In this document: positions 1 through 12,691 of the stretch, in pieces
Numbering within the stretch: position 1 is the first letter of the stretch
Layout: the number at the start of each line of letters is the position of its first letter
Source: Closterium sp. NIES-65
Lineage: Eukaryota; Streptophyta; Zygnematophyceae; Desmidiales; Closteriaceae
DNA: 64,000 nt
Direction: 5' to 3'
Assembly (NCBI GenBank): GCA_948144175.1
Contig: CANXME010002185.1
Coordinates: 310,001 to 374,000 of the forward strand
Translations under genes and position numbers: made by a program
The notes under the pieces: generated by a model
The model's input: the letters and a program-made list of their open reading frames with translations, nothing else
Databases searched by the model: none
Told to the model about the DNA's origin: nothing

Positions 1-294
1 AAGCGTCCCGCAAGTCTGACCCGTCCGATCACCTGTGCGAATGACGTACGGGCAGCGAACGGTACTCAAAGACCCTCTACGCTGAGCGTACCACTCTTGA
101 AGCTGCTGGGTCGTAAGTGTCTCGTGTGGATGCCGCTGCAGCTGCAGCTGGCCACTGCCAGACGCTCCCAACTGACCAGCTCCAAGACGATAGCTACGAC
201 AGCTACCGCCACAACCCCAACTAGCGTACCACTCACGAAGCTTCTGGGGCGTGAGAGACTCGCGCAGACGTTGCTGGAGCTGCATTTGACCACT

Positions 295-450
295 GCCAGT
301 AGCAGCAGTAGCAGTAGCAGTAGCAGTAGCCTAGCAGTAGTAACAGAAGTAGCAGCAGTAGCAGTGCGAGCAGGGCAGGTGCAGTAGGCAGGCAGGCAGG
401 CAGACATGCAGGCAGGAAGGCAGGCTGGCAGGTAGGCAGGCAGGCAAGCA
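295..450. repeat. AGC/AGT microsatellite and GGCA repeat in F
   Basis: About 295-365 is a run of AGCAGT triplets, and about 385-450 is a GGCAGGCA-type tetranucleotide run. Both lie in the gag/leader part of element F and explain the Ser-, Leu- or Pro-rich open frames seen there. Confidence 0.85.
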
Positions 451-519
451 GATGGCGCGGCAGCGCGCTAACAAGGCAGGTGCTCACGAGTGGCGTGAAG
501 AGCAGACGCTCGCCGGGCG

Positions 520-1130
520 AGAAGGGCCGGCGCTCGGCGGGCGGCTGCACGGGGTCCAGGGGCGGCGTCGCGGGTCCAGGGGCGGTGTCGCAGGGTCCAG
601 GGGCGGCTGCACGGAGTCCAGGGGCGGCTGCTTCAGGGGCCAGGGGCGGCTGCTCTGGGTCCAGGGGCGGCTGCACCAGGGGCGGCTGCTGCAGGGGCTA
701 GGGGCGGCTGCTCTGGCTCCAGTGGCAGCTGCTCGAAGGTCCGGGGGCAGCTGCACCAGGGGCGGATGCTTCAGGGGCCAAGGGCGGCTGCTCTGGGTCC
801 AAGGGCGGTTGCTCGAGGGTCCAAGAACGGCTGCACCAGGGGCGGCTGCTTCTGGGGCCACGGGCGGCTGCTCTGGGTCCAGGGGCGGCTGCTCGAGGGT
901 CCAGGGGCGGCTGCACCAGGGGCGGCTGCTTCAGGGGCCAGGGGCGGCTGCTCGGGGTCCACTGGCGGCTGCTCCAGGGGCGGCTGCTCTGGGTCCAGGG
1001 GCGGCTGCTCGAGGGTCCAGGGACGGCTGCATCAGGGGCGGCTGCTCGTGCAGGGCAGCGCGCGGGTCCTACAGGCGCTGCGACGGGCGACGGGGGGCAG
1101 CCCGCAGGCGAGGCGGGGCCGCCTCGGCGG
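520..1130. repeat. GC-rich tandem array in F leader
   Basis: Irregular tandem repeat built from GGGGCGGCTGC plus spacers such as TGGGTCCA, TCGAGGGTCCA and CACCA. The higher-order unit is roughly 60-75 bp. It lies in the leader of F, between its gag and its 5' end. Open frames across it on both strands are products of the repeat. Confidence 0.85.
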
Positions 1131-1137
1131 CAGGGTG

Positions 1138-1174
1138 TGTTAAGAAATGAGGAATGAATGAACTAGCACAAGGT
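1138..1174 (-). repeat. B 3' LTR, outer part
   Basis: First 37 bp of B's left LTR, beginning TGTTAAGAAATG. Element A inserted after AAGGT, and that pentamer is duplicated on A's far side, where the LTR continues. Confidence 0.9.
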
Positions 1175-1731
1175 TGTTAGAGGGCCCTACAACAGCAAGG
1201 GCCCTCGATCACCTTTGACTTGGCAGGTCGACGCCTAACGACTGAGTCTACTCGGCACCGATGAATGAGTTCAGTGAAGGTCGGGTGTGACTACGTGTGA
1301 CTATGTGCAACTGCGCAGGAGTTCGCATGAAGAAGCGAGAGTCCGTGGGAGTCGTTGGTGCTTCCTTGAGAGTCGCACCACTCCTTGCTGTGTTGGTGGA
1401 GTGGTGTGCACGGAAGCGAGAAGTCGATGCTGAGTTGGGTTGGGAAATTGGCGAGGCGCGTTCGCTCACCCACACACCACTTTCGTGGGGTTGGGTTACT
1501 CGCAGCGCCCACGCAACCTCTTGTGAAACCCTCGCCTACCTATATATGTTTGTGTTGCTTGTGTGTTTGATATAATTTTATATGTTCCTAGTGAAGTCCA
1601 AAATGCTACTTCAATTCTCACCAAGTCCTTAGAGGCAAATGCTACCGAAACTCTACCAAGTTGCTGGCGCAACATCATTCCCATAGCAGAAACTCTCTCG
1701 TTATCGCTACGCTCTCTAATAGATTCCTTCA
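1175..1731 (+). repeat. A 5' LTR
   Basis: 557 bp, matching 7338-7894 with one difference counted (A versus G in the CCTACCTATATATG segment). It contains TATATA-like sequence (CCTATATATG) about 190 bp from its end, a candidate promoter core. Confidence 0.95.
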
Positions 1732-2012
1732 TGGTGCGGTGAGCGTGGAACGAACACGCATAGATTTCCGTCGTCGTTGATATTCGCGTTCGTATACTCG
1801 CCTTGGCATGCGGCGTTAGTGAAGGGCGCTTATTAATCTAAGTTGAACCTCTCTTGATTTCCCTCCAGTTATGTTCTCGGACCCAAGGATAGGGCGTTTG
1901 GTAATTTATAACCACTCGTCTGAGGACCCTTGTGAGGTGACCCCGAGACGAGGGATTTAAGGAAGGGGCACTTTATTTTAATTTGTGGTACCTTATAGAG
2001 ACGTCGTAGAGG

Positions 2013-3430
2013 ATGAGTACTGAGGAGGCGAACGTGGAGGCCGGTAATTTGCGCACTCTAGAGGAGGATCTCGTGGCTCGTCATTCTCGTGGTGAGATTA
2101 TTGATATTGAATACGAGCTAATGTTGGAGGGATTGCGCTCGCGTCGGCGTCGTGAGCACCCTTCCCCACGTGTAGAGAATGTTGAGCAAGTTGCGGGAGG
2201 TACTAGTGCGTGGGATATGGCTGTCGATGGCGGAAATAGCGATGACGAGGAGTTTGATGGGTTGATGTCGCGTGGGGTCCTGCGAAGACCAACTCGGTTT
2301 AGTACGGCTAGCGTCGGCGGTGTACAGGAGCGTGTTCATCGTGCAGCAGCGTCACGAGAGCATGCGAATGTAGGACGGCGAAGCGTTGCTGGGGGAGGAA
2401 TTGCGGAAGAGTTCGATAGTGAGACTATGCCGGGCGTTACCCCGATTGGATCGATGTCGAGGGACGAGGGAATAGCCCCCAACTATGGCTACTTCAGATT
2501 CACTCCAGACAAGATCGTTGTCACTAGTCCGTTAGAAGGACGTCACGACCTGTCGTCGTGGACAGAATCAATCGAGCCGCAGCTTGAGATCGCTCAGCTA
2601 AAGCGATTCATAGATGGCACCACCCCTATTCCACCAGCGCGTGCGCTTGCGCATCTCTCTCAGTTCCGCGCGATGCAGTTGCTGACATTCACCACTATTT
2701 CCCGATGCTGCTCCCCAACCGTACAAATCGCCCTTAAGGCGTGTCGCATGAAGGTTGATGCCGGCTATCAGGCATGGCAGTTTATTATGCGCACGTACAT
2801 GGCGAAGGACGATCTGTACATCGGTCAGTTAGAGCAGGCGCTCACTAACCTCGAGATGGGAGAGCATGAGTCCGCTACGTCCTATTGCAACCGTGCGCAG
2901 CAGATCCTAGTGAACCTGAGGATGGCCGGCGTAGATTACTCGCAGGCGTCGTACATCACTCACGTTGTGAAGGGGTTGCCGCAGCAGTACAACCTCTTAC
3001 GCAGGATGCTGAAGTTGCCGCAGGTGCGCAAGGAGTTGGACGAGAACACCCTCGCTAGCTACATCATCGAGGAGGAATGTACGCTGGCGTCAGAGGGACG
3101 AAAGGACCAATTCCTTCCCCAGGCTAACCAGGTCTTTACCCAGAAGGGTAAGCCCCAATTCCAGAAAAATTTGTTCCCTTCCCCTCCCACTACGGCACAG
3201 CAGCAACAACCTAAGAATGGGGGTGGGCTTAGTGGGGGAGGGGAGAAGTGGAAAGGGGGTAAGGATGGCCAGCCGAAGGGGGGGAAAGGGGGCTTCAAAG
3301 GGAAGTGCTATGTGTGTGGACAAATAGGGCATGTTGCTAAGTACTGTCAGCAGCGGGCGGATAAGGAGGCAGACACCGGTGGAGAGGGTTCTGGAGGTAG
3401 CAGCGGAAAGGGGGGTGATGGCTCTAAGGG
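2013..3430 (+). other. A gag region
   Basis: Opens with ATG at 2013 (MSTEEANVEAGNL). The middle has the copia gag (UBN2-like) pattern: WQFIMRTYMAKDD, LEMGEHESATSYCNRAQ and HVVKGLPQQYNLL. It then has a Gly/Lys-rich stretch and one CCHC zinc knuckle, CYVCGQIGHVAKYC, at about 3307-3348. This is the nucleocapsid part of the element. Confidence 0.9.
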
Positions 3431-3539
3431 GAGCGGGCAATCATCATGTGCGATGGTGAAGCCCGTTGTGGAGCAGACTCCTCTCGTTGTGCTAGAGCCT
3501 GAGGGCGGGGAGGCCTTACAGGCTGTTGCAGCTGCTGTG

Positions 3540-6500
3540 AAGGCGAACCCGAGCGTCGTGCTGCTTGATAGCGGATGCTCCCACCATCTCATGGGAGATC
3601 GTTCTGCCTTTGTGGAGATGAGCAGCGGCGGCAGTATTAAACAGGTTACTGGCTTCAACGGCGCGCTTCAGGAGGTGCAGGGGCGGGGCACAGTCGCTCT
3701 TCTTGGAGAGGGGGGCAGGCGTGTCTTGGTGCCGGACGTGCTGTACGTACCAGGAGTGCAGGCGAGTCTTCTCTCTGCTGGGCAGCTGCGTGAATGTGGT
3801 GTGCAGTTGCTGGATGCCGGGGATGTAACTTTGCTGCGGGCACCAGATGGATCGCTCCTTGGTCGTGCGGAGTTCAAGGGGCGTGTTCTCTGCACGAACT
3901 TCCAGCCGTGTTCGACGCAGCAGCAGGAAGGCGAAACGGTGGCACTTCGTACCTTGGCGACGGGCGTGCGGTCTAAGGGGGACCTGTGGCATGCGCGTAT
4001 GGCACACGTTGGTATTGATGCCATCGAGCGCACAGCGGCTCACGGGTCAGTGAAGGGCTTGGATTTGGAGAAGGGGGGCAAGTCAGGCATACCTTGTGTT
4101 TCCTGTGTTGGGGGAAAGATCACTCGTCATACCTTTCCTTCTGTGGGAGAGGAGGAGGATGAGTTGCTCGGGGTGGTGCATGCTGACCTGTGTGGCCCTT
4201 TCCGTGAAGCAGCTAAGGACGGCAGCCGCTACTTCTTGGTGCTGAAGGATCGCAAGACGCGATATGTCTAGGTCTACCCTTTGGCCCAGAAGAGTGATGC
4301 GCTGGCGGCGTTCCAAAAGTGGCTCCCGATGGCAGAGCGACAGTGCAAGACCACGGTGCAGGCGCTGCGCACTGATCGGGGTGGCGAGTTCCTGGGGCAC
4401 GACTTCACGCTCTTCCTCGACGGTAAAGGCATCATCCATGACCTCACATGCCCGTATACGCCAGAGCAGAACGGGATGGCCGAGAGGGAGATGCGCAGCA
4501 TTGTGGAGGCGGTGCGGACGATGTTGCTGCACATGGGTGTGCAGCATCACTGGTGGCACCTGGCGTTGGCTCAGGCCGTCTGGGTGCGCAACCGCGTGGA
4601 GCACGCCTCACTACCCTCTGGTGTGACGCCGTACGAGCTCGCCTTCCGACGCAAACCTGATGTCATTATGGTGCGTGTTTGGGGCTGCATGCTGCAGTAC
4701 ATGGTACCACGGTCGCAGCGTGGGGGGAAGCTGGCGCCTAAGGCTCGCTGGGGGTTGCACTTGGGTGTGTCAGCTGCGAGCAAAGGCTGGACTGTGCTGG
4801 ACTTGGAGTCCAACCGCCTCATCACCACTGTGGAAGCTGTGTTCTATGAGACCATGTCCCTAGCAGGATGGAAAGCTTGGCATCAGCAGGAGCATGGGGG
4901 GCGTTCGATGCCCTATGAGCCCCTTCCCTCACTCTTCCCGATCACTCTCGAGGAGGCGGAGGAGGAGGAGGAGGTGGTCGCACCTCCTGCTATGCCCTAT
5001 GTCCCTACCTCGGTCCCCACCCCACCTCCGCCTTCAGTCTACCCTCGTGTGATTCCCCCTGTCCCGCCTTCTTCCTCCTCACCCCCCTTGCCTTCCCCTC
5101 CTCCTCCTGTTATTCCATCCCCCCTTTCACCCTCCATCCCTCCTGCACCTGCTCCGCCCTCCTCTTCGTCTTCCACGGCGCCGCCCGTTGGTGGGGGGGG
5201 GATGGAGGTGCCACCGTCTGTGGAGATCACCGACGGGCAACGCCTTGAGACTGAGCAGCTGCAGGACGAGAGCAGTATGGATGGAGTACAGCAGACAGGG
5301 GAGCAGCAGATTGGGGAGCAGCAGACAGGGGAGGAGCGGATTGAGGAGCAGCAGATGGTGGACCAGCAGCTAGGGGAGCAGCAGACAGGGGAGCCGCAGA
5401 CAGGGGAGAAGGAGATGTGGGGAATTAGAGATGGTGGTCGTGTGTTGGTTTCTGGGACGACCACTGCACCAGTGCGTCGCTCCACTCGCATCACTCGTGG
5501 TGTCCCGCCTGTTCGATACGCTTGGGCTGTAGTGGTTGAGCCAGCGGGCTTGGATGACGAGGAGGAGGACGAGGAGTGGACTGACCTGGACCCGGACGTT
5601 GCAGCTGATCGTGAGAGGCAGTGGGACATAGCGAAAATGACAGGTGAAGGAGGCGATGGATGAAGAGATGCGGAGCTTGATTGAGCAGGGGACGTGGGAG
5701 TTGGTTCCGCGTCCGCCAGGGGTGAATGTGAGAAGAACCGATGGATTTTGAACACCAAGTTCCGACCTGATGGGATAGTGGAGCGTGAGAAGGCGAGGCT
5801 GGTGGTGAAGGGGTTCACGCAGGTGGCAGGGGTGGACTATGAGGAGACGTACGCCCCTGTGGGAAGCTATGTGACGGCGCGTGTGCTTCTGGCGATTGCA
5901 GCTGCACTTGATTTGGACCTGATGCAGCTCGATGTAAAGAATGCGTTCCTCCATGGCGTGTTGGACCGAGACCTTTATATGGAGCAGCCGAGCTACTACG
6001 AGGATGGGACTCCTCGTGTCTGTAAGTTGGTGAAAAGTCTGTATGGGCTCAAGCAGAGCCCGATGCTATGGTATGAGGCCTTGGATGGGGTGCTGCTTGG
6101 GGCTGGATGGAAGAAGAGCAAGGTGGATGAGGCTCTGTACTTCAAAACTGATGCTGATGGGGAGATGTGCTGGCTGCTGGTGTATGTGGATGACCTGCTT
6201 GCTGCCAGCCGCAGTCAGAGCATGCTTGGGGAGCTGCGTGAGCTGCTGCAGAGTGCGTTTCAGCTGCGGGAGATTAGCCCTGTGGAGAAGTATCTGGGGT
6301 TGCAGCTGATTCGGGACAGGCCTACGAGGAGGCTGTGGCTGCACCAGGGGGCCTATGTGGACAAGGTTCATAGGCGCTTCTTTGACGGGGAGCAGCCGCT
6401 GCGAGTGCCTCGCACCCCTCTTTCCTCTGACCCTTTCATTGTGCAGACCTTTGAGGATGTGGGAGGGCAGTCTCGCCAGGAGGAGGAGTACAGGCAGAAG

Positions 6501-7178
6501 GTGGGATCCTTGCAGTTTGCGGCCTGTACCACCCGTCCCGACATCTCGTTCGCCTGCAGCAAGCTGGGGTCGGGCCAGACTGTGCGGAGTGATCAGCACT
6601 GGAAGGAGTTGGACCGGTGCTTGACGTACTTGGTGGGGAGCAGGGATGTGGCGCTGGAGTTTGGTGGTGGGCCGGAGTCCTTGGAGCTGGTGGGCTACGC
6701 CGATGCTGATGATGCAGGGGACAAGCAGAACAGGACCAGCACAGGTGGCTATGTCTTCGTGCTCGGGGGTGCTGCTGTCTCATGGGCAAGCCAGAGGATT
6801 CGTTGCGCCACCCTCTCCTCCACTGAGTCTGAGTATGTTGCTGCTGTGGAGGCTGGGAAGGAGGCGCGCAGGCTGCGCTTCCTGCTGGCAGAGTTTCAAC
6901 TGCTGAGGAGTGAGGAACCCACTACTCTCTTTGTGGACAACTCCTCCGCCATTTCAGTGGCAGGTGGCATGGGGCTCAAGGGGAGCCTCAAGCACATGGA
7001 GCGTCGCCACATGTGGCTGCAGCACATGGTCAAGCGCAGGAAGCTGCAGTTGCAGTACATCCCTACGAGCGAGCAGCCTGCTGACTACCTCACGAAGGCA
7101 TTGCATTTCCCCGCCTTCAGTCGTTGCTTCGAGGCTGTGGGGCAGGTGAGGCTTTCGAGTGCGGGGGGTGAGACCTAA
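3540..7178 (+). other. A pol region: PR, INT, RT, RNase H
   Basis: Copia order of domains. The aspartic protease LLDSGCSHHLMGD lies near 3560. A GAG-pre-integrase zinc segment (LWHARMAHVG...CVSCVGGK) spans about 3985-4120. The integrase core (VHADLCGPF, TDRGGEF, TPEQNGMAEREM) spans about 4170-4640. A Pro/Ser-rich then Gln/Glu-rich linker (EQQTGEQQ repeats) follows. The RT core (KARLVVKGFTQ, DVKNAFLHG, YVDDLLAA) spans about 5790-6210, and RNase H (GYADADDAGD, TESEYVAA, PADYLTKAL) spans 6690-7110. RNase H ends shortly before the purine tract. Confidence 0.92.
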
Positions 7179-7337
7179 ACACTCCATGATGTGGATGGTG
7201 CCATGGCCTATCCATGGCTGGTGCGGTGCGTGTTTGCACTTTGAGAGTGCTTCGTTTGTGTGTGTTTCCGTTTGGCGTGTACGTGTGTATGCATGCCCTG
7301 TGATTATAAAGGGCCTTGCTGTAGTATGGCAGGGGAG

Positions 7338-7894
7338 TGTTAGAGGGCCCTACAACAGCAAGGGCCCTCGATCACCTTTGACTTGGCAGGTCGACGCCTA
7401 ACGACTGAGTCTACTCGGCACCGATGAATGAGTTCAGTGAAGGTCGGGTGTGACTACGTGTGACTATGTGCAACTGCGCAGGAGTTCGCATGAAGAAGCG
7501 AGAGTCCGTGGGAGTCGTTGGTGCTTCCTTGAGAGTCGCACCACTCCTTGCTGTGTTGGTGGAGTGGTGTGCACGGAAGCGAGAAGTCGATGCTGAGTTG
7601 GGTTGGGAAATTGGCGAGGCGCGTTCGCTCACCCACACACCACTTTCGTGGGGTTGGGTTACTCGCAGCGCCCACGCAACCTCTTGTGAAACCCTCGCCT
7701 GCCTATATATGTTTGTGTTGCTTGTGTGTTTGATATAATTTTATATGTTCCTAGTGAAGTCCAAAATGCTACTTCAATTCTCACCAAGTCCTTAGAGGCA
7801 AATGCTACCGAAACTCTACCAAGTTGCTGGCGCAACATCATTCCCATAGCAGAAACTCTCTCGTTATCGCTACGCTCTCTAATAGATTCCTTCA
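7338..7894 (+). repeat. A 3' LTR
   Basis: 557-bp partner of the 5' LTR, followed by the AAGGT target duplication and then the rest of B's LTR. Confidence 0.95.
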
Positions 7895-7899
7895 AAGGT

Positions 7900-7987
7900 T
7901 GGGTACGAGTAGGAAACCCTAGGAAACTGTACCCCATAGTGTCTACCCCACTATAGCCTAGACAACCTATATGATATGAGTTTGACA
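7900..7987 (-). repeat. B 3' LTR, inner part
   Basis: Continuation of B's left LTR beyond element A (TGGGTACGAGTAGG...TTTGACA). With 1138-1174 it makes 125 bp, the same length as the right LTR. Confidence 0.92.
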
Positions 7988-8184
7988 CACCCCCATAGGA
8001 AAAGTGGGGGAGAACAAGAGGTCACAAGACCACTCAAGCAAAGCAAAGCAAGCTCAGGGTGGATCACAACGTCACCACACAATCCGAGCACAAGAGCAAG
8101 GCCACAAGGCCAGTTCACATGCAAGATCATATATAAAGGTAAACAGGCAAGTGCAGGTATAGAAAGATCACAGTACAAGCAAGG

Positions 8185-11100
8185 TCAAGAAGTGAGCAAG
8201 TGAGGCAAAGTAGGCACAAGACCAAGCATCGTACAGAAGCGCTGATGATCACCAGGCGGAAGTGCCTTGGTAAAGATATCAACAGTGTTGGCCTCAGAGG
8301 CCACGTAAGCAAGGCGCAGCTGACCACGCTGCTGCAGCTCACGAGCAAGGAAGTAGCGAAGAGCAATGTGCTTTGTTCTGTGCTCCAGACTGTGCTCCCG
8401 ACACAAGGCCAGCATGGCCTTGTTGTCTACGTACAGAACTGGAGGAGAACGAGGCAGCTCTCCTAGGTCAGTCAGCAGGTAGGTGAGCCAGCGTAGCTCC
8501 TGTGCAGCCATGGCCCCAGCGTAGATCTCAGCCTCACAGCTGGAGCCGAGAACAGAAGACGAGCGGGTAGACCGCCACGAAACAGAGCCGGAGCCAAGGC
8601 TGAAGGTGTAACCCTGTGACGACCGCTGCGTAGCCTGGTCGTCAGCCCAAGAAGCGTCTGCGTGACCAGTGAGGACCACTTGACGTCGCCCTCCAAGCAC
8701 TAGCCCCATGCCCGACGTACTGCACAAGTAGCGCAACACCCTCTTCGCTGCAGCCATGTGCTCTGGTCGGTGTCTCCCAGGAGCAACATAGCGTGCCAAG
8801 ATGCTAAGAGGGTATGCAAGGTCAGGTCGTGTGCAGGTCATCAGGTACATGAGGCAGCCAACAAGCTCTGGGTACGGGCCACTCGGCTCTACGGACTCAT
8901 CCGAAGGCAGAGCCGAGAGCGAGTGGCGAGTAGACAGAGGAGTGGCCTGAGGCGAGGAGTACGTGAAGTCGAAGCACTGAAGGACCTGCTGCACCATGTG
9001 TGACTGAGTCGAGGTAATGGTGCGCTGTGCTCTGTCCCGGGTGATCTGCAAGCCAAGGTAGCTGCGCAGTTCACCCAGGTCTGTGCACGTGTGTCTCTTC
9101 TGCAGCTCGGACTTCACGTGGGCGAGTCCAGCAGTGTCAATAGTGGCAAAGACCAAGTCGTCGACGTACACGAGGATGTAGAACGGCGGCAAAGAGGTGT
9201 CGGTGCGCAGAAACAGCGACGGGTCGGCTGTAGAAGGAGCAAACCCAAGAGCCGCAAGTGTAGTCCTCATTGTGTCGTGCCACTCATGGGGTGCCTGGCG
9301 GAGACCGTAGACTGGCCGCCAGAGGCTCCACTGGGTACCAGGGGGAAACGATCCAGTGAAGCCAGGTGGGCGGCGCAGCCAGATCTCCTCGTGCAGGCTG
9401 CCCTGCAGGAAAGCTGTGCTAAAGTCAAGAGAGTGAAGCTCGTAGTCGCGCTGAGCGGCTATGTGTAGCAGCACCCGAAGAGTGGTCATCTTCGGGGTGG
9501 GAGAGATGGTCTGAAAGTAGTCAACTACCTGCCGTTGACTGAAGCCTCGAGCCACGTAACGCGCCTTGAAGACAGGCGGAGAACCCGGCGGCTGCTTCAC
9601 CCTGAAAATCCACATGCCACTGACGATGTTCGCCCCAGGTGGGGGAACCTTGTCGACGTAGGTGCGTGTGGACTTCCAGGAAGCCATCTCTGCGTCCATG
9701 GCTGACTGCCACTGAGAGGAGTAGGGACCCTCGATCGCCTCAGCGTACGATCGAGGAGTCGGGATGTCTGGTGCATCCGGGTCTCCCTCAGGGGCAATCA
9801 CCGTGGACACGAGATGAGGCAAAGCCGCATCAAAACACTGGAACTCCTCGTGCCTGTCCTCAAAGACGTCCGTGCTAAGAGCACACTCACCCCCGACGGA
9901 CGGAGGACAGAGAGACTCAGACTCAGCAACAAGACTAGTAGCGAAGTCCAGACGACACTGAGCAGCAAAGTCGACGAGCTCAGCAACTAGGGCCGACGCA
10001 GCAGTGGACTCAAAGGAAGGGTCAGTGACAACAGTAGCCACGAGACGCGTGACAGTAGGACTGGCAGCACGAAGAGAGTCAGACTCAGAGTCAGCAAGAA
10101 CAGGAAGAGAGGACTGTGGAGGAGACGGCAACGGGACACGCAGAGGAGCAGTGGAAGGACGCAGTGCCATCTGGTGTGTGCCTGGGACCGCAGGAGGACG
10201 CGGACGCGGAGCACAACGACTAGTGCGAGCAGCACGAACAGGCAACGCAGGACGAGACGCAGGCTCACGACGCTCAGCAAGACCTCTAATAGGACCACTG
10301 TAGGGAGAAGAAGCACGTAGGGGGGAGGCGGGCTTTAACTGTGACTGCGACTGGACAGGCTGTGGACACTCTAAGGGAGGAGCAGGACCAGTAGAGGGCG
10401 GGAGACCAAGAACCTGCTCAAGGAGCGGAATGAAGTACGGCCGCGGCCGCGCAGCGCCTCGAGACCCAGCAGGGACAGCACCACTACTCCCAGCGGCAGC
10501 ACCAGCGCCAGTAGCACCTCCAGCTCCAACAGCGCCAACTCCAACACCCTCAGACGCACCAGCGCCAGCAGAGCCTCCAGCGCCAGCACCCCCAGCAGCT
10601 CCAGCTCTAGCAGCTCCAGCAGCACCAACCCCAGCAGGACCGGTAGCTCCAGTACCGCCAGCAGCTCCAGCAGTACCTCCAGCAGGACCAACTCCATCAG
10701 CCTTAGCAGCACCCCCAGTCCTAGCAGCTCCAGCACCGCTTGTACGAGTACCACCGGGACTAGCAGCAACAGTAGTACCTCCTGCTCCAGCAGCACGGCT
10801 CCAGCGCCGGGCAAACCACTTGCGCAGCTCCTGCGGAGAGAGTGGCTCCCGCCTCGACGAAGCACCGCGAGAGGCCACACGAGCAGACCCAGCACCCCCA
10901 GGCTCAGCATCCCCAGGCTCAGCACCCCCAGGCTCAGCACCCCTAGACCTAGCACCCCCAGGCTCAGCACCCCCAGACTCAGCACCCCTAGTCTCAGCAC
11001 CCCCAGGCTCCGCACCCCTGGACTCAGCACCCCCAGGCTCCGCACCCACAAGCTCAGCACCTCCAGACCCGGCACCCGCAGGCTCAGCACCTCTAGCAGC

Positions 11101-12093
11101 ACCAGAGTCAACAGCTACCTCGACAGGCCCGACTGCGTCTACCTGGGACACACCTGACGGGGCAGGACCCTGAGGGGGGAGGGGGTCTACCGGGGGAGGA
11201 CCTGGCGCAAGGAAGAGCGGCGACGGGGGGAGGGGCGCAGTGCGGTAGGGGAAGAGACGGTAGTAAGGCACCGACTCGTCGAAGGACAGAACACGGCGCG
11301 AGGTGGGGTGGTAAAACTGCCAACCATGCGCATCAGGGGGGAAGCCAAGGAAGACGCAGGGAACAGCACGGGGGGACAGCTTGTCCGCAGACAAGTCGCG
11401 GACAAACGCCCGAGATCCCCAGACCCGAAACGCAGACGCATCGCCAACCTTCCCCGTCCACCGCAAGGTGGGGGAGGTCTCTGGCAAGGAGACCCGGGGC
11501 TGAAGGTTGAGCTGATGCGCTGCGTACTGAACCGCAAACGGCCACAGAAAATGGGGGGCAGCCGCATGGATCATGGACGTACGAGCGACGTCCATGACCA
11601 TGCCAATGCGGTGCTCAGCAATCCCATTTTGCTGTGGAGAGTCCGGAAGCGTGAAGGTCTGGCGGATGCCCTGTGCACGACAGAAGGCTCCCAGATGGGC
11701 AGAGGAAAACTCCCCGCCTCTGTCAGAGTGCAGACGCGGAACAGGAAATTCCGAGCCGAAACTCTCTCTGAGCTGGAGACGAGCTGCGCGGATCCAGTCG
11801 ATCAACACCTCAGTGACGTCACCCTTGCTGCGCAAGGGAAAGACCGTGGTGTAACGCGAGTAGTCGTCAACCACCAACACAATGTAACGCTCGTGACCCT
11901 GGCCACGGACACGGGCGGGGCCCCACACGTCCATGTGAAGAGTCTGCAGCGGAGCCTCTGTCGGAGGAAACTCGGAGGAGTGAGGGGCGGCGCACTGTCG
12001 CCCCTCGACGCAGGGGACGCAGGTAGGGGCAGGCCCCGGAGGTAGGGGAGGGAGAGACCAGGGGAGACCAGAGACAAGGACACGGGAGGCCAT
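8185..12093 (-). other. B pol region: INT, linker, RT, RNase H
   Basis: One long open span of about 1300 codons. On the minus strand from the right it has the end of the GAG-pre-integrase segment (CVPCVEGRQ) and the integrase core (HMDVWGPARV, LHSDRGGEF, DSPQQNGIAEHR). A linker of GGAEP/GGAES pentapeptide repeats (about 10860-11100) and Gly/Ala-rich stretches follows. Then come RT (FKARYVARGFSQ, DFSTAFLQGS, YVDDLVFA) and RNase H (GHADASWADDQ, CEAEIYAGA, TVDIFTKAL). It looks whole over this span and is the best preserved pol of the short-LTR family here. Confidence 0.92.
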
Positions 12094-12184
12094 GCCTTAG
12101 AGACGAGGCAGGGAGGGGTGACCAAGGCGGTGGTGCCAAAGGAGAGTCTGGTGGGACAAGAGACGACATGAGCAGGGAGTAGAC

Positions 12185-12560
12185 TCAGGGAGCGGCGACG
12201 GGGCCGCTAGGGGCGGCAACGGGGCCGCGTAGGGGCGGGGACGGGGCCGCGTAGGGGCGGCGACGGGGCCGCGTAGGGAGGGGAGCGGCGACGGGGCCGC
12301 TAGGGGCGGCGACGGGGCCGCGTAGGGGCAGCGACGGGGCCGCGTAGGGGCGGCGACGGGGCCGCGTAGGGAGGGGAGCGGCAACGGGGCCGCTACGGGC
12401 GGTGACGGGGCCGTGTAGGGGTGGCGACAGGGCCGTGTAGGGAGGGAGGCGGCGACGGGGCCGATAGGGGCCGCGAGGGGCCTGGAAGGGCGGCGACGGG
12501 GCCGCTAGGGGCGGCGACGGGGCTGCTAAGGGTGGCGCGAGGGGCCGTAAGAGGGGCCTC
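12185..12560. repeat. GC-rich tandem array in B leader
   Basis: Tandem units of about 21-22 bp of the type GGGGCCGCGTAGGGGCGGCG, with variants. It lies between B's 5' LTR/PBS and its pol, the same position as the GC arrays of C, E, F and H but with a different unit. Confidence 0.85.
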
Positions 12561-12679
12561 TAAGAGAGCTCGACAGAAGGGCGGCCCACAAGGCGCGCCT
12601 CGGGCAGGAGCGATTGGCGCTCCGGTCAGAAAAAAAGTTTCAGTGGTGGGCCCAAGGAAGCGTTCCCACTAGGGAACAT

Positions 12680-12691
12680 GCTCTGATACCA
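12680..12691 (-). other. B primer-binding site
   Basis: The minus strand reads TGGTATCAGAGC immediately inside the 5' LTR. It matches the complement of the initiator-Met tRNA 3' end, the usual primer for plant copia elements. Confidence 0.88.

Larger units (their letters stand above)
1175..7894 (+). mobile_element. Ty1/copia element A, long-LTR, young
   Basis: Copia element of a different lineage from its neighbours. The LTRs are 557 bp (1175-1731 and 7338-7894, both TGTTAG...TTCA) with one difference counted, so insertion was recent. Target duplication AAGGT is at 1170-1174 and 7895-7899. A purine tract (GGCAGGGGAG) precedes the 3' LTR. Parts in order: gag with a CCHC knuckle, protease, integrase, RT, RNase H. 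The coding region has about two breaks, so this copy looks inactive by itself. The sequence after the 5' LTR begins TGGTGCGGTGAGC, and I cannot assign it to a tRNA. Confidence 0.95.

Noticed and set aside
452-1150. Gly/Arg/Ala-rich open frame of 232 codons and overlapping frames
   Set aside because: Lies wholly in the GC-rich tandem array of the F leader; several frames on both strands are open because of the repeat.
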